A stretch of DNA of 29,454 nucleotides, taken from the IMG/VR virus record IMGVR_UViG_3300032083_001699, positions 1-29,454 of that record; one strand, given 5' to 3'. The position numbers were made by a program, and so were the translations under genes. Every line of letters starts with the position of its first letter. Positions within the stretch are counted from its first letter, which is position 1. This document shows, piece by piece, positions 21,002 through 29,332 of the stretch. A model generated the notes under the pieces. The model saw only the letters and a list, made by a program, of their open reading frames with translations, did no database searches and was not told the DNA's origin. This stretch comes from a virus.

Positions 21002-21203
21002 GTTGTAGTGGTTTTGTAGTGATTACGTAATTCTCTACGCACTATTCTATATGTATCAATGAGTTACGGGACTTAAGTTACCGCCCTCGAAAGGCGGTAA
21101 AGGATTTTGACCCGCCCCCGGTCATGCCCCCAGGCCCGGCTGTCGGCGGCGGCGAAGGCGATATACGAACACGCCCGTCTCTGCAAAATATTGGAGTTTC
21201 AGG
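21002..21203. other. Noncoding block: arm-like repeat, hairpin, GC-rich stretch
   Basis: Contains an inverted pair of the integrase-arm 11-mers (21003-21024), a hairpin TTACCGCC-CTCGAAA-GGCGGTAA (21078-21100), and an unusually GC-rich run (about 21108-21165, with GGCGGCGGCG near 21144). No gene is supported, although an open frame at 21124-21339 crosses it. Candidate cos/pac region. Confidence 0.45.
21003..21024 (-). repeat. Third, inverted copy of the attP arm-type pair
   Basis: Reads AATCACTACAA followed by AACCACTACAA on the - strand, two units matching those at attP but 9.3 kb away and in the opposite orientation. Confidence 0.6.
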
Positions 21204-21208
21204 TTGCA
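21187..21208 (+). repeat. Translation-leader repeat, copy 1
   Basis: A 22-bp element (GGAGTTTCAGG core) ending in the TTG start at 21204. It is 21/22 identical to the element at 21628-21649, which also ends in a TTG start. Confidence 0.75.
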
Positions 21209-21611
21209 CGCAGGACCGCGCATCATTGACCTTGCGCCTTTTGATGGCAGCAACAGGCGTGAGTTCTTGGATGGTATTGGCGCGTCTATGCTATCCAGAG
21301 ACAAGCGTTTCTGTACGCAACAGAACATTGATGAGATAGTTTCGATGTGCGGTGAGATGCGCTTGCAGAGCGTCTGGATTAACCATTTGAACCGTTTTAA
21401 GCATCTTGGCTTTACTTGTGAGCATTACTGCTTGATGCGTGCTGTTGGCTGGGTCTGGCGTGCGAGCAACATAGCTGAGTATAGGAAGATGCAGAAATAC
21501 CGTCCTTCTTGGGATGATTGGTCGCCGCCACTGGTTGTTCCTGAACCATCTTTTAAGAATAGCGATACTGCTTTGCGTTTTATGGAGCAGCATTTCGGCA
21601 AAGCTGTTTGA
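21204..21611 (+). CDS. Unknown protein with TTG start
   Basis: 135 aa. TTG at 21204 has GGAG 7 nt upstream within the repeated leader. The sequence (IIDLAPFDGSNRREFLDGIG, then SVWINHLNRFKHLGF, CEHYCLMRAVGWVWR) has evenly spaced Cys and Trp and reads as a folded domain of no recognised family. Located between small and large terminase genes. Later ATGs would remove conserved-looking sequence, so TTG is preferred. Confidence 0.5.
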   Translation: MHAGPRIIDLAPFDGSNRREFLDGIGASMLSRDKRFCTQQNIDEIVSMCGEMRLQSVWINHLNRFKHLGFTCEHYCLMRAVGWVWRASNIAEYRKMQKYRPSWDDWSPPLVVPEPSFKNSDTALRFMEQHFGKAV

Positions 21612-21627
21612 CAGCGCCTTTAATTAC

Positions 21628-21649
21628 AATATCGGAGTTTCAGGTTGCA
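21628..21649 (+). repeat. Translation-leader repeat, copy 2
   Basis: Second copy of the 22-bp leader, one mismatch to 21187-21208, giving GGAG 7 nt before the TTG at 21645. Confidence 0.75.
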
Positions 21650-21830
21650 GGTACGCTATGCCCTCGCTGAAGACCCTGTGCCTGATGGTTGGGCTTGTGT
21701 GCCGCTTACTGGCTGGCATGGCTCGCAGGGGCGCGTGTTGCATGTCAGGCGTGCGCTAGAGGATTATTTTGATGGCAGAACGTCCACAGGGATTTGCACG
21801 GCGCATGATGGCGCAGCAGCTAGCGAGTGA
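21645..21830 (+). CDS. 61-aa protein with TTG start and duplicated leader
   Basis: LAEDPVPDGWACVPLTGWHG then SQGRVLHVRRALEDYFDG; the C-terminal 20 residues overlap the next gene. Size and aromatic content suggest a small beta domain. No family recognised. The identical leader suggests expression matched to the 135-aa protein upstream. Confidence 0.45.
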   Translation: MQVRYALAEDPVPDGWACVPLTGWHGSQGRVLHVRRALEDYFDGRTSTGICTAHDGAAASE

Positions 21831-22839
21831 TGCTAGGGCTGATCCGTTTAGTGATAGCCGTTTTTTTAGTGGAAAGATTAGGCCGTCCTTAGCTGATATG
21901 GAAAACCCTACGCGGTTTGAAGATATTAAGATGCCTGCTTATCAGGCTGGTGCAACTGGCTCGTTATTTCTGCCCGGTGCTGGCATAGCTGATTATTTCG
22001 GCAAGGCACCTGACCCAGCTAATCCGGGGCAGTTATTGCCCGGCTTTAGCGATAATGTGCAGCAGGGTAATTATATTGATGCTGTTATGCAGACTGGCGG
22101 CGCTGCTGGTGATGTAGCTATGGCGGCTGGGGCGTTGTTTCCGCCTGCATTTCCTGCGGCTGCTGCGCTTGGTACGTTATTGAAGGGGCCACGGGCTGCT
22201 AGGCTTGCGTTATCGCCTGAAATAACACGCGCCATTTCGCGCAATACAGACAGAAATGCAAAGAAGGTTGCAAAGGATTTGCGGCAAGAGGGTTTGCTTG
22301 ATGTCAATGATAGGGATCAAAGCGAAGCCTTTTATGCAGAATTTGAACGCATAAGAGGTCTTCAAGGTGAGCGCAAGGCGGCAAAGCCTGACCGCATTGA
22401 TGATTTAGAGCGAAACAAAAACGTCAGAACATCAAAAGCAACGGTGTTAAAGGCGCAAAAGCCTATAAAAGAATCGCCTATGTTTGATGCTTGGACAAAG
22501 CCAAATCGTGAGCGTGTGTTAAATTCTACATATGACAGCCAGACCATAGACGCAGAGGCAAGGCTAGCAACCGTTGAAGCGATTGCAAGAGAAGCTAAAA
22601 AACGCGGTTTAGAGGTGTATTATACGTCTAAGGGCCAAAAGGGGCGGGCTGGCAGCAGATATATTGAACTACCTGACGGCGGCAAGGTGCGTATTTCTGA
22701 CCATGAACTGCCTGACACGGCGCAACGGCAGTACACCAGAAGCCAAGGTATAGGCAATTTTGCTGATGAGATTATTGTTGATGACTGGAAAACCAGTTCT
22801 GTTGACGATTACTTGCAGCGCATTTTGGGTGAAGAGTAG
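21772..22839 (+). CDS. Polyvalent/ejected-type protein between terminase genes
   Basis: 355 aa from ATG 21772 (AGAGG 9 nt upstream). Residues 60-150 hold hydrophobic Gly/Ala patches (GSLFLPGAGIADYFGKAPD; AAGDVAMAAGALFPPAFPAA) typical of membrane-active ejected proteins. After a helical charged middle, the C-terminal 90 residues carry SRYIELPDGGKVRISDHELP and ADEIIVDDWKTSSVDDYLQR, a conserved small domain seen in phage polyvalent proteins. Possibly packaged and injected; catalytic function unknown. Confidence 0.5.
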   Translation: MAERPQGFARRMMAQQLASDARADPFSDSRFFSGKIRPSLADMENPTRFEDIKMPAYQAGATGSLFLPGAGIADYFGKAPDPANPGQLLPGFSDNVQQGNYIDAVMQTGGAAGDVAMAAGALFPPAFPAAAALGTLLKGPRAARLALSPEITRAISRNTDRNAKKVAKDLRQEGLLDVNDRDQSEAFYAEFERIRGLQGERKAAKPDRIDDLERNKNVRTSKATVLKAQKPIKESPMFDAWTKPNRERVLNSTYDSQTIDAEARLATVEAIAREAKKRGLEVYYTSKGQKGRAGSRYIELPDGGKVRISDHELPDTAQRQYTRSQGIGNFADEIIVDDWKTSSVDDYLQRILGEE

Positions 22840-22980
22840 CGGCTGGAGCAGTGCTTGCTCGACTTACTAAGGTTAATTAGCAGGCCCAGTGTAGCGCCTG
22901 ACGGCACTCTGGTGAAAGAATTTATCAGACTTATCTAACCCCAGCCACAACCAAAGATAACAGAAACAATTTATTTGTAA
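22840..22980. other. Spacer before the large terminase gene
   Basis: 141 bp without a gene. A short imperfect hairpin surrounds GCGCCTGACGGC (about 22895-22906). The terminase ATG lacks a good ribosome binding site (TTTATTTGTAA upstream). No clear promoter. Confidence 0.35.
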
Positions 22981-24417
22981 ATGGCCCAGAAAACCATAAA
23001 GCTGGATTACCAGCCACAGCCCAAGCAGGCGCTCTTGCACAAATGCAAGGCCAAGCAGATATTATTCGGCGGTGCAGCAGGCGGTGGCAAGTCTCATTCT
23101 GGTAGATGGGACGTTATTGGCTTTTGTTTGGAAAATCCGGGCTTACAGGCGTTTATCTTTCGCCGTTCATTGCCAGAGCTTGATAGCAACCACATTCAGC
23201 CGCTGAAGAAAGAAATGCCTTCAGAGCTTGGCAACTTTAACGAAACGCGCAAACGATATGAATTTTTCAATGGCAGTTCTATTCAGTTTCAGTATCTGGA
23301 GAGGGACAGCGACTGCGACCGTATTCAAGGAACGGAAATACACATAGCGCTAGTAGATGAGGCCGGTCAGATGACCCCTTATCAGCTTGGCTATATTAAA
23401 TCTCGTATGAGGCTTGGTAATTTCCAGCCGAAACAAGAAGGATTTCTGCCACGTTTGGTGATGACAGCTAACCCCGGCGGTCAGAGCCATAACTTCTTAA
23501 AGGCGCTTTATATCGACCCGGCCCCGGCTGAGAGTTATTTTTACGACCATACGATGCGCGACCCGAACAATGCCGCTGATAAGGGCTGGCTAAGTATGTA
23601 TATCCCTGCAAAAATGCAGGATAACAAATACATCGACCCATCATACGCCTCTAGCTTTAGTGCATTGCCTGAAGAATTAGGCCGTGCATTGCGTGAAGGC
23701 GATTGGGATTTAGTTGTTGGCAGCTTCTTTGGCGATGTCTGGAAGCGTGATTTGCACGTTATTAGGCCGTTTGAGATACCGCGCAACTGGACTAAATTTA
23801 GGTCTTTTGATTGGGGCAGCGCATCGCCTTTCTCCGTGGGCTGGTGGGCTGTTTCCCAAGACCATGACGAATACCCGGATGGCGCGTTAATACGCTACCG
23901 CGAGTGGTATGGCTCGTCAGGCAGGCCAAATGTGGGCTTGCGGATGACAGCAGAAGAAGTTGGCGCAGGCATTAGGGCTAGAGAGCGCAGCGAGCGCATA
24001 GATTTTAGCGTAGGCGACCCAAGCATTTGGAAATTTGATGGCGGCCCGTCTATTGGTGAGCGTTTAAGCAAAATGGGCGTGAAGTTTCGCCGGGCAGATA
24101 ATTCTAGGGTGTCAGGCTGGGATCAGGTTAGGCAAAGGCTAATAGGTGATGATGGTATCCCAATGCTTTATGTATTTACGGAATGTGTGGATACGATCCG
24201 CACGCTCCCTGTCCTTACTCATGATAAACATCGAGTTGAGGACATTGATACCACGCAAGAGGATCATGCAGCGGATGAAATCCGTTATGCGGCAATGGCT
24301 AGGCCATATCAGCGCCGCGCCCCAGAAATTGATGAAGACCCTTGGCGGCCTCCTACGATTGACGAAATGATGTCCGGCCTAGATAACGCAACCAAGCCTT
24401 CGGGCTGGAGACTTTAA
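22981..24417 (+). CDS. terL: Terminase large subunit
   Basis: 478 aa. Walker A GAAGGGKS (31-38), Walker B IALVDEA with D126/E127, coupling motif MTANPGG (161-167), and RNase H-like nuclease acidic residues D277 (SFDWGS), D346 (VGDPS) and D428/D432 (DHAADEIRYA). Full length for the family. It packages DNA into procapsids with the small subunit and the portal encoded next; the portal ATG follows its stop directly. Confidence 0.95.
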   Translation: MAQKTIKLDYQPQPKQALLHKCKAKQILFGGAAGGGKSHSGRWDVIGFCLENPGLQAFIFRRSLPELDSNHIQPLKKEMPSELGNFNETRKRYEFFNGSSIQFQYLERDSDCDRIQGTEIHIALVDEAGQMTPYQLGYIKSRMRLGNFQPKQEGFLPRLVMTANPGGQSHNFLKALYIDPAPAESYFYDHTMRDPNNAADKGWLSMYIPAKMQDNKYIDPSYASSFSALPEELGRALREGDWDLVVGSFFGDVWKRDLHVIRPFEIPRNWTKFRSFDWGSASPFSVGWWAVSQDHDEYPDGALIRYREWYGSSGRPNVGLRMTAEEVGAGIRARERSERIDFSVGDPSIWKFDGGPSIGERLSKMGVKFRRADNSRVSGWDQVRQRLIGDDGIPMLYVFTECVDTIRTLPVLTHDKHRVEDIDTTQEDHAADEIRYAAMARPYQRRAPEIDEDPWRPPTIDEMMSGLDNATKPSGWRL

Positions 24418-26397
24418 ATGGTAGATTCCTACACATTTGACCGCGAGCCTTCTAAGAAGGGCGACCGTGCGGCTTATTGGAATTATGAAGTTACAAAAGC
24501 GCGTAAATTTGAGGAAAGCTGGCGCAATCGCTGCCATGACATTGTTGCAAGATATAGAGATGACAGCCCTGACAGGGTAATGCGTGAAACGCGCATGAAC
24601 ATCTTTTATAGCAATGTTGATACGCTAAAAGCCTCTTTATACTTCAAAACGCCTAAACCTCGCGTATCCAGACGTTTCAAAGACAGTGACCCGGTAGGTC
24701 GGCAGCTTGCAACCGTCATTGAGCGCGGATTGCAGTATCAGCTAGACGTATATAACTTTGATGCCGCTGTGAGGCGCGTTATTGAAGACCAGCTTATTGT
24801 TGGGCGCGGTGTTATGCGGATGGTCTATGAGCCTTTGCTTGTTGAGGGCGACCCAGAGCAAATCCCGTTGCAGGTTAATAATGTAATGGGCATTGGCGAG
24901 GTTGCGCCGGGCCAAATGGGCGAAGTGCCTGTTGGTCAGTCATTTCTTGACCCTGATGGCAACCCGGTTGATGAGGCGGCAGTAAAGATGGGGCCACAAG
25001 GCCCGTTCATGGAAGGCGACCCGGTTGAGTATATCGGCGAGCAGTCTATTCGCTGTGAGTATGTCCATTGGGGCGATTTTGTGATGTCACCGGCAAGAAG
25101 CTGGGAAGATGTTACCTGGATTGGCTTTAGGCACCTAATGACCCGCCAAGAGCTAGTTGATTATTACGGCGCAAAAGGTGAGGCCATACCCCTGACCTAT
25201 AAGCGTGATGATGCGCTCTATGATGACAGCGAAATGCCTGATATGGGCGAAATCTATGAAATATGGGATAAGCGCAGCGGCAAGCAGATATTTATCGCAT
25301 CTGACTATAATGAGTTGTTAGAAGAGTTTGACGATCCGTATAATTTAGATGGTTTCTGGCCTATTCCAGAGCCGTTATATGCGGTCAGCACCACAGACAC
25401 GACCTTGCCCGTGCCAGAGCTATTTACATATGAAGACCAGATATTTGAACTAGACCTTATCACACAACGCATTGGTAACCTTACAGAAGCGCTTAAACGG
25501 CGCGGTGTTTATGATGCGTCATTCCAAGAGTTGCAGCGCCTTGCAACCGCAGAAGATAACGAGTTCGTGCCTGTAGATAATATGGCTATGTTGCAGGCTG
25601 GCGGCGGGTTAGCCAATGTCATGCAAGAAGCGCCACTTGATAATATCATTAAGGCATTAGCCCAGCTTTATCAGTCCCGGCAAATTGTTGTGCAAACGAT
25701 TTATGAAATTACGGGCATTTCCGATATTATGCGCGGTCAGTCAGCAAGCCGTGAGACAGCTACAGCGCAACGCATAAAGGGCCAGTTTGGCGCTATGCGG
25801 CTGGTAAACCGCCAGCGGCGCATAGAGCAGTTTCTTGATAGCATTATGGAAATGAAAGCCGAAATGCTGGTTGAAAACCTAGAGCCATCCTTGCTTTCAC
25901 GCATTACTGGCATCCAAATCACGCCAGAGATGGTTGCTGTGATGCAAGATGAGCGCTTGCGGCAATACCGGGTTTCTATTGATACAGAAGAAAGCGCGGC
26001 AGTCGATAGCGCTACAGAGCAGAAAAGCCGCACAGACTTCTTAATTGCTATGACGCAATTTATGCAAGCCATTGGCCCAATGGTGTCATCTGGCACTGTC
26101 GGATTTGACCAAGCAAAGCAAATGCTCCTGTTTGCGGCAAAAGCCTTCCCTGGCGCACGCGACCTAGAAGAAACGCTAGAAAGCATCGAAGCGCCGCAGC
26201 CAGCAGGGCCAACACCGCAAGATAAATTGATTGAGGTTGAGGCGGCAAAGGTCAGAGCGCAGACAGACCAAGCATCAGCAGATGCACAAGTTAAAGTTGC
26301 CCGGTTAGAGCTAGACCAGCAAAAAGCAGCGGCTGACGCTCAGTTTAAGCAACAAAAGCTAGAAATTGATGCAGCCAAGATTGTCACAACCGGATGA
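24418..26397 (+). CDS. Portal protein, P22-like
   Basis: 659 aa. MVDSYTFDREPSKKGDRAAY..., RMNIFYSNVDTLKASLYFKT P, then a central part with IDQL-like YEITGISDIMRGQSASRETATAQ and NRQRRIEQFLDSIMEMK is the podoviral portal pattern with stem and crown helices. The C-terminus is a long Gln/Ala/Lys helix (VEAAKVRAQTDQASADAQVK), like the P22 barrel. Overlaps the acyltransferase by ATGA. Confidence 0.9.
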   Translation: MVDSYTFDREPSKKGDRAAYWNYEVTKARKFEESWRNRCHDIVARYRDDSPDRVMRETRMNIFYSNVDTLKASLYFKTPKPRVSRRFKDSDPVGRQLATVIERGLQYQLDVYNFDAAVRRVIEDQLIVGRGVMRMVYEPLLVEGDPEQIPLQVNNVMGIGEVAPGQMGEVPVGQSFLDPDGNPVDEAAVKMGPQGPFMEGDPVEYIGEQSIRCEYVHWGDFVMSPARSWEDVTWIGFRHLMTRQELVDYYGAKGEAIPLTYKRDDALYDDSEMPDMGEIYEIWDKRSGKQIFIASDYNELLEEFDDPYNLDGFWPIPEPLYAVSTTDTTLPVPELFTYEDQIFELDLITQRIGNLTEALKRRGVYDASFQELQRLATAEDNEFVPVDNMAMLQAGGGLANVMQEAPLDNIIKALAQLYQSRQIVVQTIYEITGISDIMRGQSASRETATAQRIKGQFGAMRLVNRQRRIEQFLDSIMEMKAEMLVENLEPSLLSRITGIQITPEMVAVMQDERLRQYRVSIDTEESAAVDSATEQKSRTDFLIAMTQFMQAIGPMVSSGTVGFDQAKQMLLFAAKAFPGARDLEETLESIEAPQPAGPTPQDKLIEVEAAKVRAQTDQASADAQVKVARLELDQQKAAADAQFKQQKLEIDAAKIVTTG

Positions 26398-26795
26398 AGA
26401 ATATCGAGGCTATTGGCAAAATTGTCTGGCTGATGGGTCAAAGCAAAGCGCATCAGGCCCATGACGTTGCAGATTTGCATAGGGTGGTTTTGCCGCCAGT
26501 TGCTTTTCAGCAATACCGCATATGGGAAACTGATGACTATCCAGTTGGTTATATGTCCTATGCCTTATTCAATGAAGAGGCAGAGGCTGCTTTCATCAGC
26601 AATTCACGCTTTATGGAACCAGAGGATTGGAAATCTGGTGACAGGCTGTGGCTTGTTGATTTCATTGCGCCGTTTGGCGGCGTTAGAGAAATAGTGCGTG
26701 AAGGGCGCTCGCATTTACGCGAGATTTTCGGCACGGGTGTTGTTGGAAACGCACGCAGATTACATAAGGGGAAGACATGGTTTGCCGTTACCTAG
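26394..26795 (+). CDS. HlyC/RTX-type lysine acyltransferase
   Basis: 133 aa. IGKIVWLMGQSKAH (H20), LPPVAFQQYRIWETDDYPVG and WKSGDRLWLVDFIAPFGGV (D89) reproduce the toxin-activating lysine-acyltransferase family. HlyC uses H23 and D92, the same 69-residue spacing. HlyC moves fatty acyl groups from acyl-ACP to toxin lysines. Here the protein is shorter at its C-terminus and sits between portal and scaffold, translationally coupled to both neighbours, with no RTX toxin in sight. The substrate is probably a virion protein; inferred. Confidence 0.85.
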   Translation: MKNIEAIGKIVWLMGQSKAHQAHDVADLHRVVLPPVAFQQYRIWETDDYPVGYMSYALFNEEAEAAFISNSRFMEPEDWKSGDRLWLVDFIAPFGGVREIVREGRSHLREIFGTGVVGNARRLHKGKTWFAVT

Positions 26796-27805
26796 AAAAC
26801 CGTATTTGTTACGATAGTTCAAGTGGCTCCGGCGGCGGTGGCACCTCTGATGAGGATTTTGACCAAGGGCTACAGCAAGACATAGCAGCAGCCGCTGCTG
26901 GCAGAACACGCGATAATTTCGGCTTTTCTGAGGATTTTGAACCTGAAAATGAGGACACAAGCGCTCTTATAAGTGCAACCCGCGATGTTTTGGACTCAGA
27001 CAATGCAGCGCGTGCTTTGGGTGTAAACAGAAATAGCTCAATAAGAGAAGCAGAACGGGTTGCCGCATCAAGGCCAAATGTGCAAACAGCCGTTAGCAAC
27101 CTTATGAACCCTAATATAACTCAGCCTGATTTGAGTGATTACGGCAGGCAGGATTTCTTCAACAACCCCATGAACCAAACCATGCAGGGTTATTTCTCGC
27201 CGAACTATATGGGCGAAGAAAACTATGATGCAACAGAAACTTCTCTAATGGGCTTGTTTGGCGAAAACCCAGCAACAAGACCTATTTATGATAACTTGAT
27301 GAGCAGAACCAATAGGACAGCGCCAACAATAAACGCTTTTGGCATTGATTTTCCCACAAACCCATCTGCTGCCGTAGGAACAGCAATCGGCAATGCAAAT
27401 ATGCAAAATGTGGTCAATAAAATCGACCAAGGCGGTGTGCCTGTTATGGGTAATGGCTTTGTGCAGGGCGTTAATTTAAATGGCAGATATTCTGGAAGGC
27501 CCGATTTTGACCCTAACAGGCAAGAACCGCAGGGCGATTCAGAACAAGCCTATCCTTTTGCTAATCAGCAAGGCCAACAAGTAGCCCAGATGGCCCCCGG
27601 CGAAGTAGCGCCAGAGGCGATTGACGATTTGGCAATCAATTATCTGCGAAACCCTTATTACGGATATTCAGGGTTCGGCAACCAATACAACCCTTATGGC
27701 TTTGCATCTGGCACCCTTGTTGACCTGTTGCAGACCAGAGGCATGACGCAACCAGAACAAGCTGACACTCTTGGCCTGTTCGGAAACCCTACGGATTTTA
27801 GCTAA
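26777..27805 (+). CDS. Unknown low-complexity head-operon protein with one lysine
   Basis: 342 aa overlapping the acyltransferase end by 19 bp. Begins MVCRYLENRICYDSSSGSGG, then acidic, Asn/Pro/Gly/Met-rich sequence, and ends with aromatic repeats (NPYYGYSGFGNQYNPYGF). It contains only one lysine, K215 (NVVNKIDQGG), against many Arg. No family recognised; likely virion or assembly protein, and a candidate acylation substrate. Confidence 0.55.
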   Translation: MVCRYLENRICYDSSSGSGGGGTSDEDFDQGLQQDIAAAAAGRTRDNFGFSEDFEPENEDTSALISATRDVLDSDNAARALGVNRNSSIREAERVAASRPNVQTAVSNLMNPNITQPDLSDYGRQDFFNNPMNQTMQGYFSPNYMGEENYDATETSLMGLFGENPATRPIYDNLMSRTNRTAPTINAFGIDFPTNPSAAVGTAIGNANMQNVVNKIDQGGVPVMGNGFVQGVNLNGRYSGRPDFDPNRQEPQGDSEQAYPFANQQGQQVAQMAPGEVAPEAIDDLAINYLRNPYYGYSGFGNQYNPYGFASGTLVDLLQTRGMTQPEQADTLGLFGNPTDFS

Positions 27806-28017
27806 TGCAAATAGATATGGAACAAGCACAGGCGGCTTATCAAAGCCTGTCTGAGCAAGAGCGTGAGCTTATCAGGGAAGCAATGGACAGCCCGTTAGCA
27901 GCGGTTCTGTCAAAAGTGTTTCCTAACTTGATGGGCGCACTAGGCGGCTTTAACAGGCCGAAACGCAAGATGGACGCGCAAATGCAGCAGATCGCAGCGC
28001 AAATGTTACAGCGATGA
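27805..28017 (+). CDS. Small helical head-operon protein
   Basis: 70 aa, TAATG overlap. MEQAQAAYQSLSEQERELIR, then LAAVLSKVFPNLMGALGGF and a basic helix KRKMDAQMQQIAAQMLQR: amphipathic, probably a helical assembly factor. No family recognised. Confidence 0.5.
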   Translation: MQIDMEQAQAAYQSLSEQERELIREAMDSPLAAVLSKVFPNLMGALGGFNRPKRKMDAQMQQIAAQMLQR

Positions 28018-28226
28018 CAGTTTATATTTATGACGCCGATACAGGCAAACTTATCGAAAAGCCCAAGGCCAGCCGCGAAGCTGGCCTTTCTGTTATGCGG
28101 GACATCGAGCCGTATCAAAACATGAAGGATCGCGGTTGGATTACCAGCCGTTCACAGCACCGCGATTTCTTGCGGCGCAATAACTTTGTTGAGGTCGGAA
28201 ACGAATACAACAAACAATTCAGTTAA
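28014..28226 (+). CDS. Small conserved head-operon protein
   Basis: 70 aa, ATGA overlap. The ITSRSQHRDFLRRNNFVEVG motif is frequent in short proteins encoded just before scaffolds in podoviral genomes, sometimes as the tail of FmdB-like zinc proteins; no zinc site is present here. Function unknown. Confidence 0.6.
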   Translation: MTVYIYDADTGKLIEKPKASREAGLSVMRDIEPYQNMKDRGWITSRSQHRDFLRRNNFVEVGNEYNKQFS

Positions 28227-28238
28227 AGGAAAAACCAA

Positions 28239-29330
28239 ATGCAGCTTGATAGCACTCCTGAAGCCCCGGCAGAAGCCCCGGCAGCGGAATCAGCAAGGCC
28301 CGAAACAGTATCTGAAACACTAGCTCGCACATTACAGTCATTTGATGGCGAGGCAGAAGCAGAAGCGCCGGAAGCAGAAGAAACTGCGGAACCGCTACCA
28401 GATGCGCCAGAATATCAGCCAGAGACAGACGATAATGCTGATGATGACGCAGATGATGAGACTGATACTGAAGAAGATGAGCCAGCCGAAGCGGCAGAGC
28501 TTGAAGCATTACCAGCGCCAAATCACTGGCCTAAAGATTTTGCCTCTAAATTTGAAGCATTAGACGCACCTGCACAGCATATGTTTATGGAGCGCTATAA
28601 AGATTTAGAAGGCGATTACACTAAAAAAACGCAAGCCATTTCTCAATATAAGAAGCGGCAAGAAGCGTTTGATGAAATTATGCAACCCCACAAGGCTGAC
28701 TTTGAGCGTGCGGGGATGGATGATGTTGGAGCTGTCAGGCAACTGCTTGCAGCCCATGACTATCTGCGAAAAGACCCTCAAAGCGCTATTAACTGGCTTG
28801 CAAACCAGTATGGCGTGGATATCGGCGCAATCGGTAACGATTCAGCGGCAGAGGACGATTTTGCAGACCCTCAAATTAAAGCCCTACAGCAGCAAGTTGC
28901 CCAGCTAACAGGCTTTATACAAAATCAACAGACGCAAGCGCAGAGTCAATCGCAGGCCAGCACACAGTCTTTCATTGACCAATTCTCGGCAGAAACTGAT
29001 GCAAATGGCAACCCGGCGCATCCGCACTTTGAAAAAGTGCGGAATGTCATGGGGTCTTTAATCAGTTCTAACAATGCAACCGACCTTCAATCAGCTTATG
29101 AAATGGCGGTCTACGCCGACCCTGAGTTGAGACAAGCAGAGGTTAAACGGTTAGCAGCACAGCAATCACAGGAAACTGTGAAAACTGATGCTGTCAAAAA
29201 AGCTAAGAAAGCTCAACGGTCAAAGGTCAGAGGCAGTGCAACACCAGCCGCACAAGCGCTCCCGGCTAATGCGTCTATTCGTGATGCTATCAACGCATCT
29301 ATTAGACAACTTGAAAATGGAAGGAATTAG
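28239..29330 (+). CDS. Scaffolding protein
   Basis: 363 aa, AAAGGA upstream. Residues 1-90 are extremely acidic and Ala/Glu/Pro/Asp-rich; the middle (HWPKDFASKFEALDAPAQHM) and Gln-rich coiled-coil (PQIKALQQQVAQLTGFIQNQ) follow, then a basic C-terminal helix (KKAKKAQRSKVRG). An acidic, helical protein with a basic end directly before the capsid gene is typical of P22-like scaffolds, whose basic C-terminus binds coat protein. Confidence 0.8.
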   Translation: MQLDSTPEAPAEAPAAESARPETVSETLARTLQSFDGEAEAEAPEAEETAEPLPDAPEYQPETDDNADDDADDETDTEEDEPAEAAELEALPAPNHWPKDFASKFEALDAPAQHMFMERYKDLEGDYTKKTQAISQYKKRQEAFDEIMQPHKADFERAGMDDVGAVRQLLAAHDYLRKDPQSAINWLANQYGVDIGAIGNDSAAEDDFADPQIKALQQQVAQLTGFIQNQQTQAQSQSQASTQSFIDQFSAETDANGNPAHPHFEKVRNVMGSLISSNNATDLQSAYEMAVYADPELRQAEVKRLAAQQSQETVKTDAVKKAKKAQRSKVRGSATPAAQALPANASIRDAINASIRQLENGRN

Positions 29331-29332
29331 CG

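Noticed and set aside
21124-21339. Open frame starting MPPGPAVGGG across the GC-rich block
   Set aside because: Composition artefact; overlaps the better-supported 21204 gene, which has a positioned GGAG and a protein-like sequence.
25737-26186. Antisense frame of 149 codons opposite the portal gene
   Set aside because: Shadow of the portal coding sequence, no start signals or recognisable protein features.
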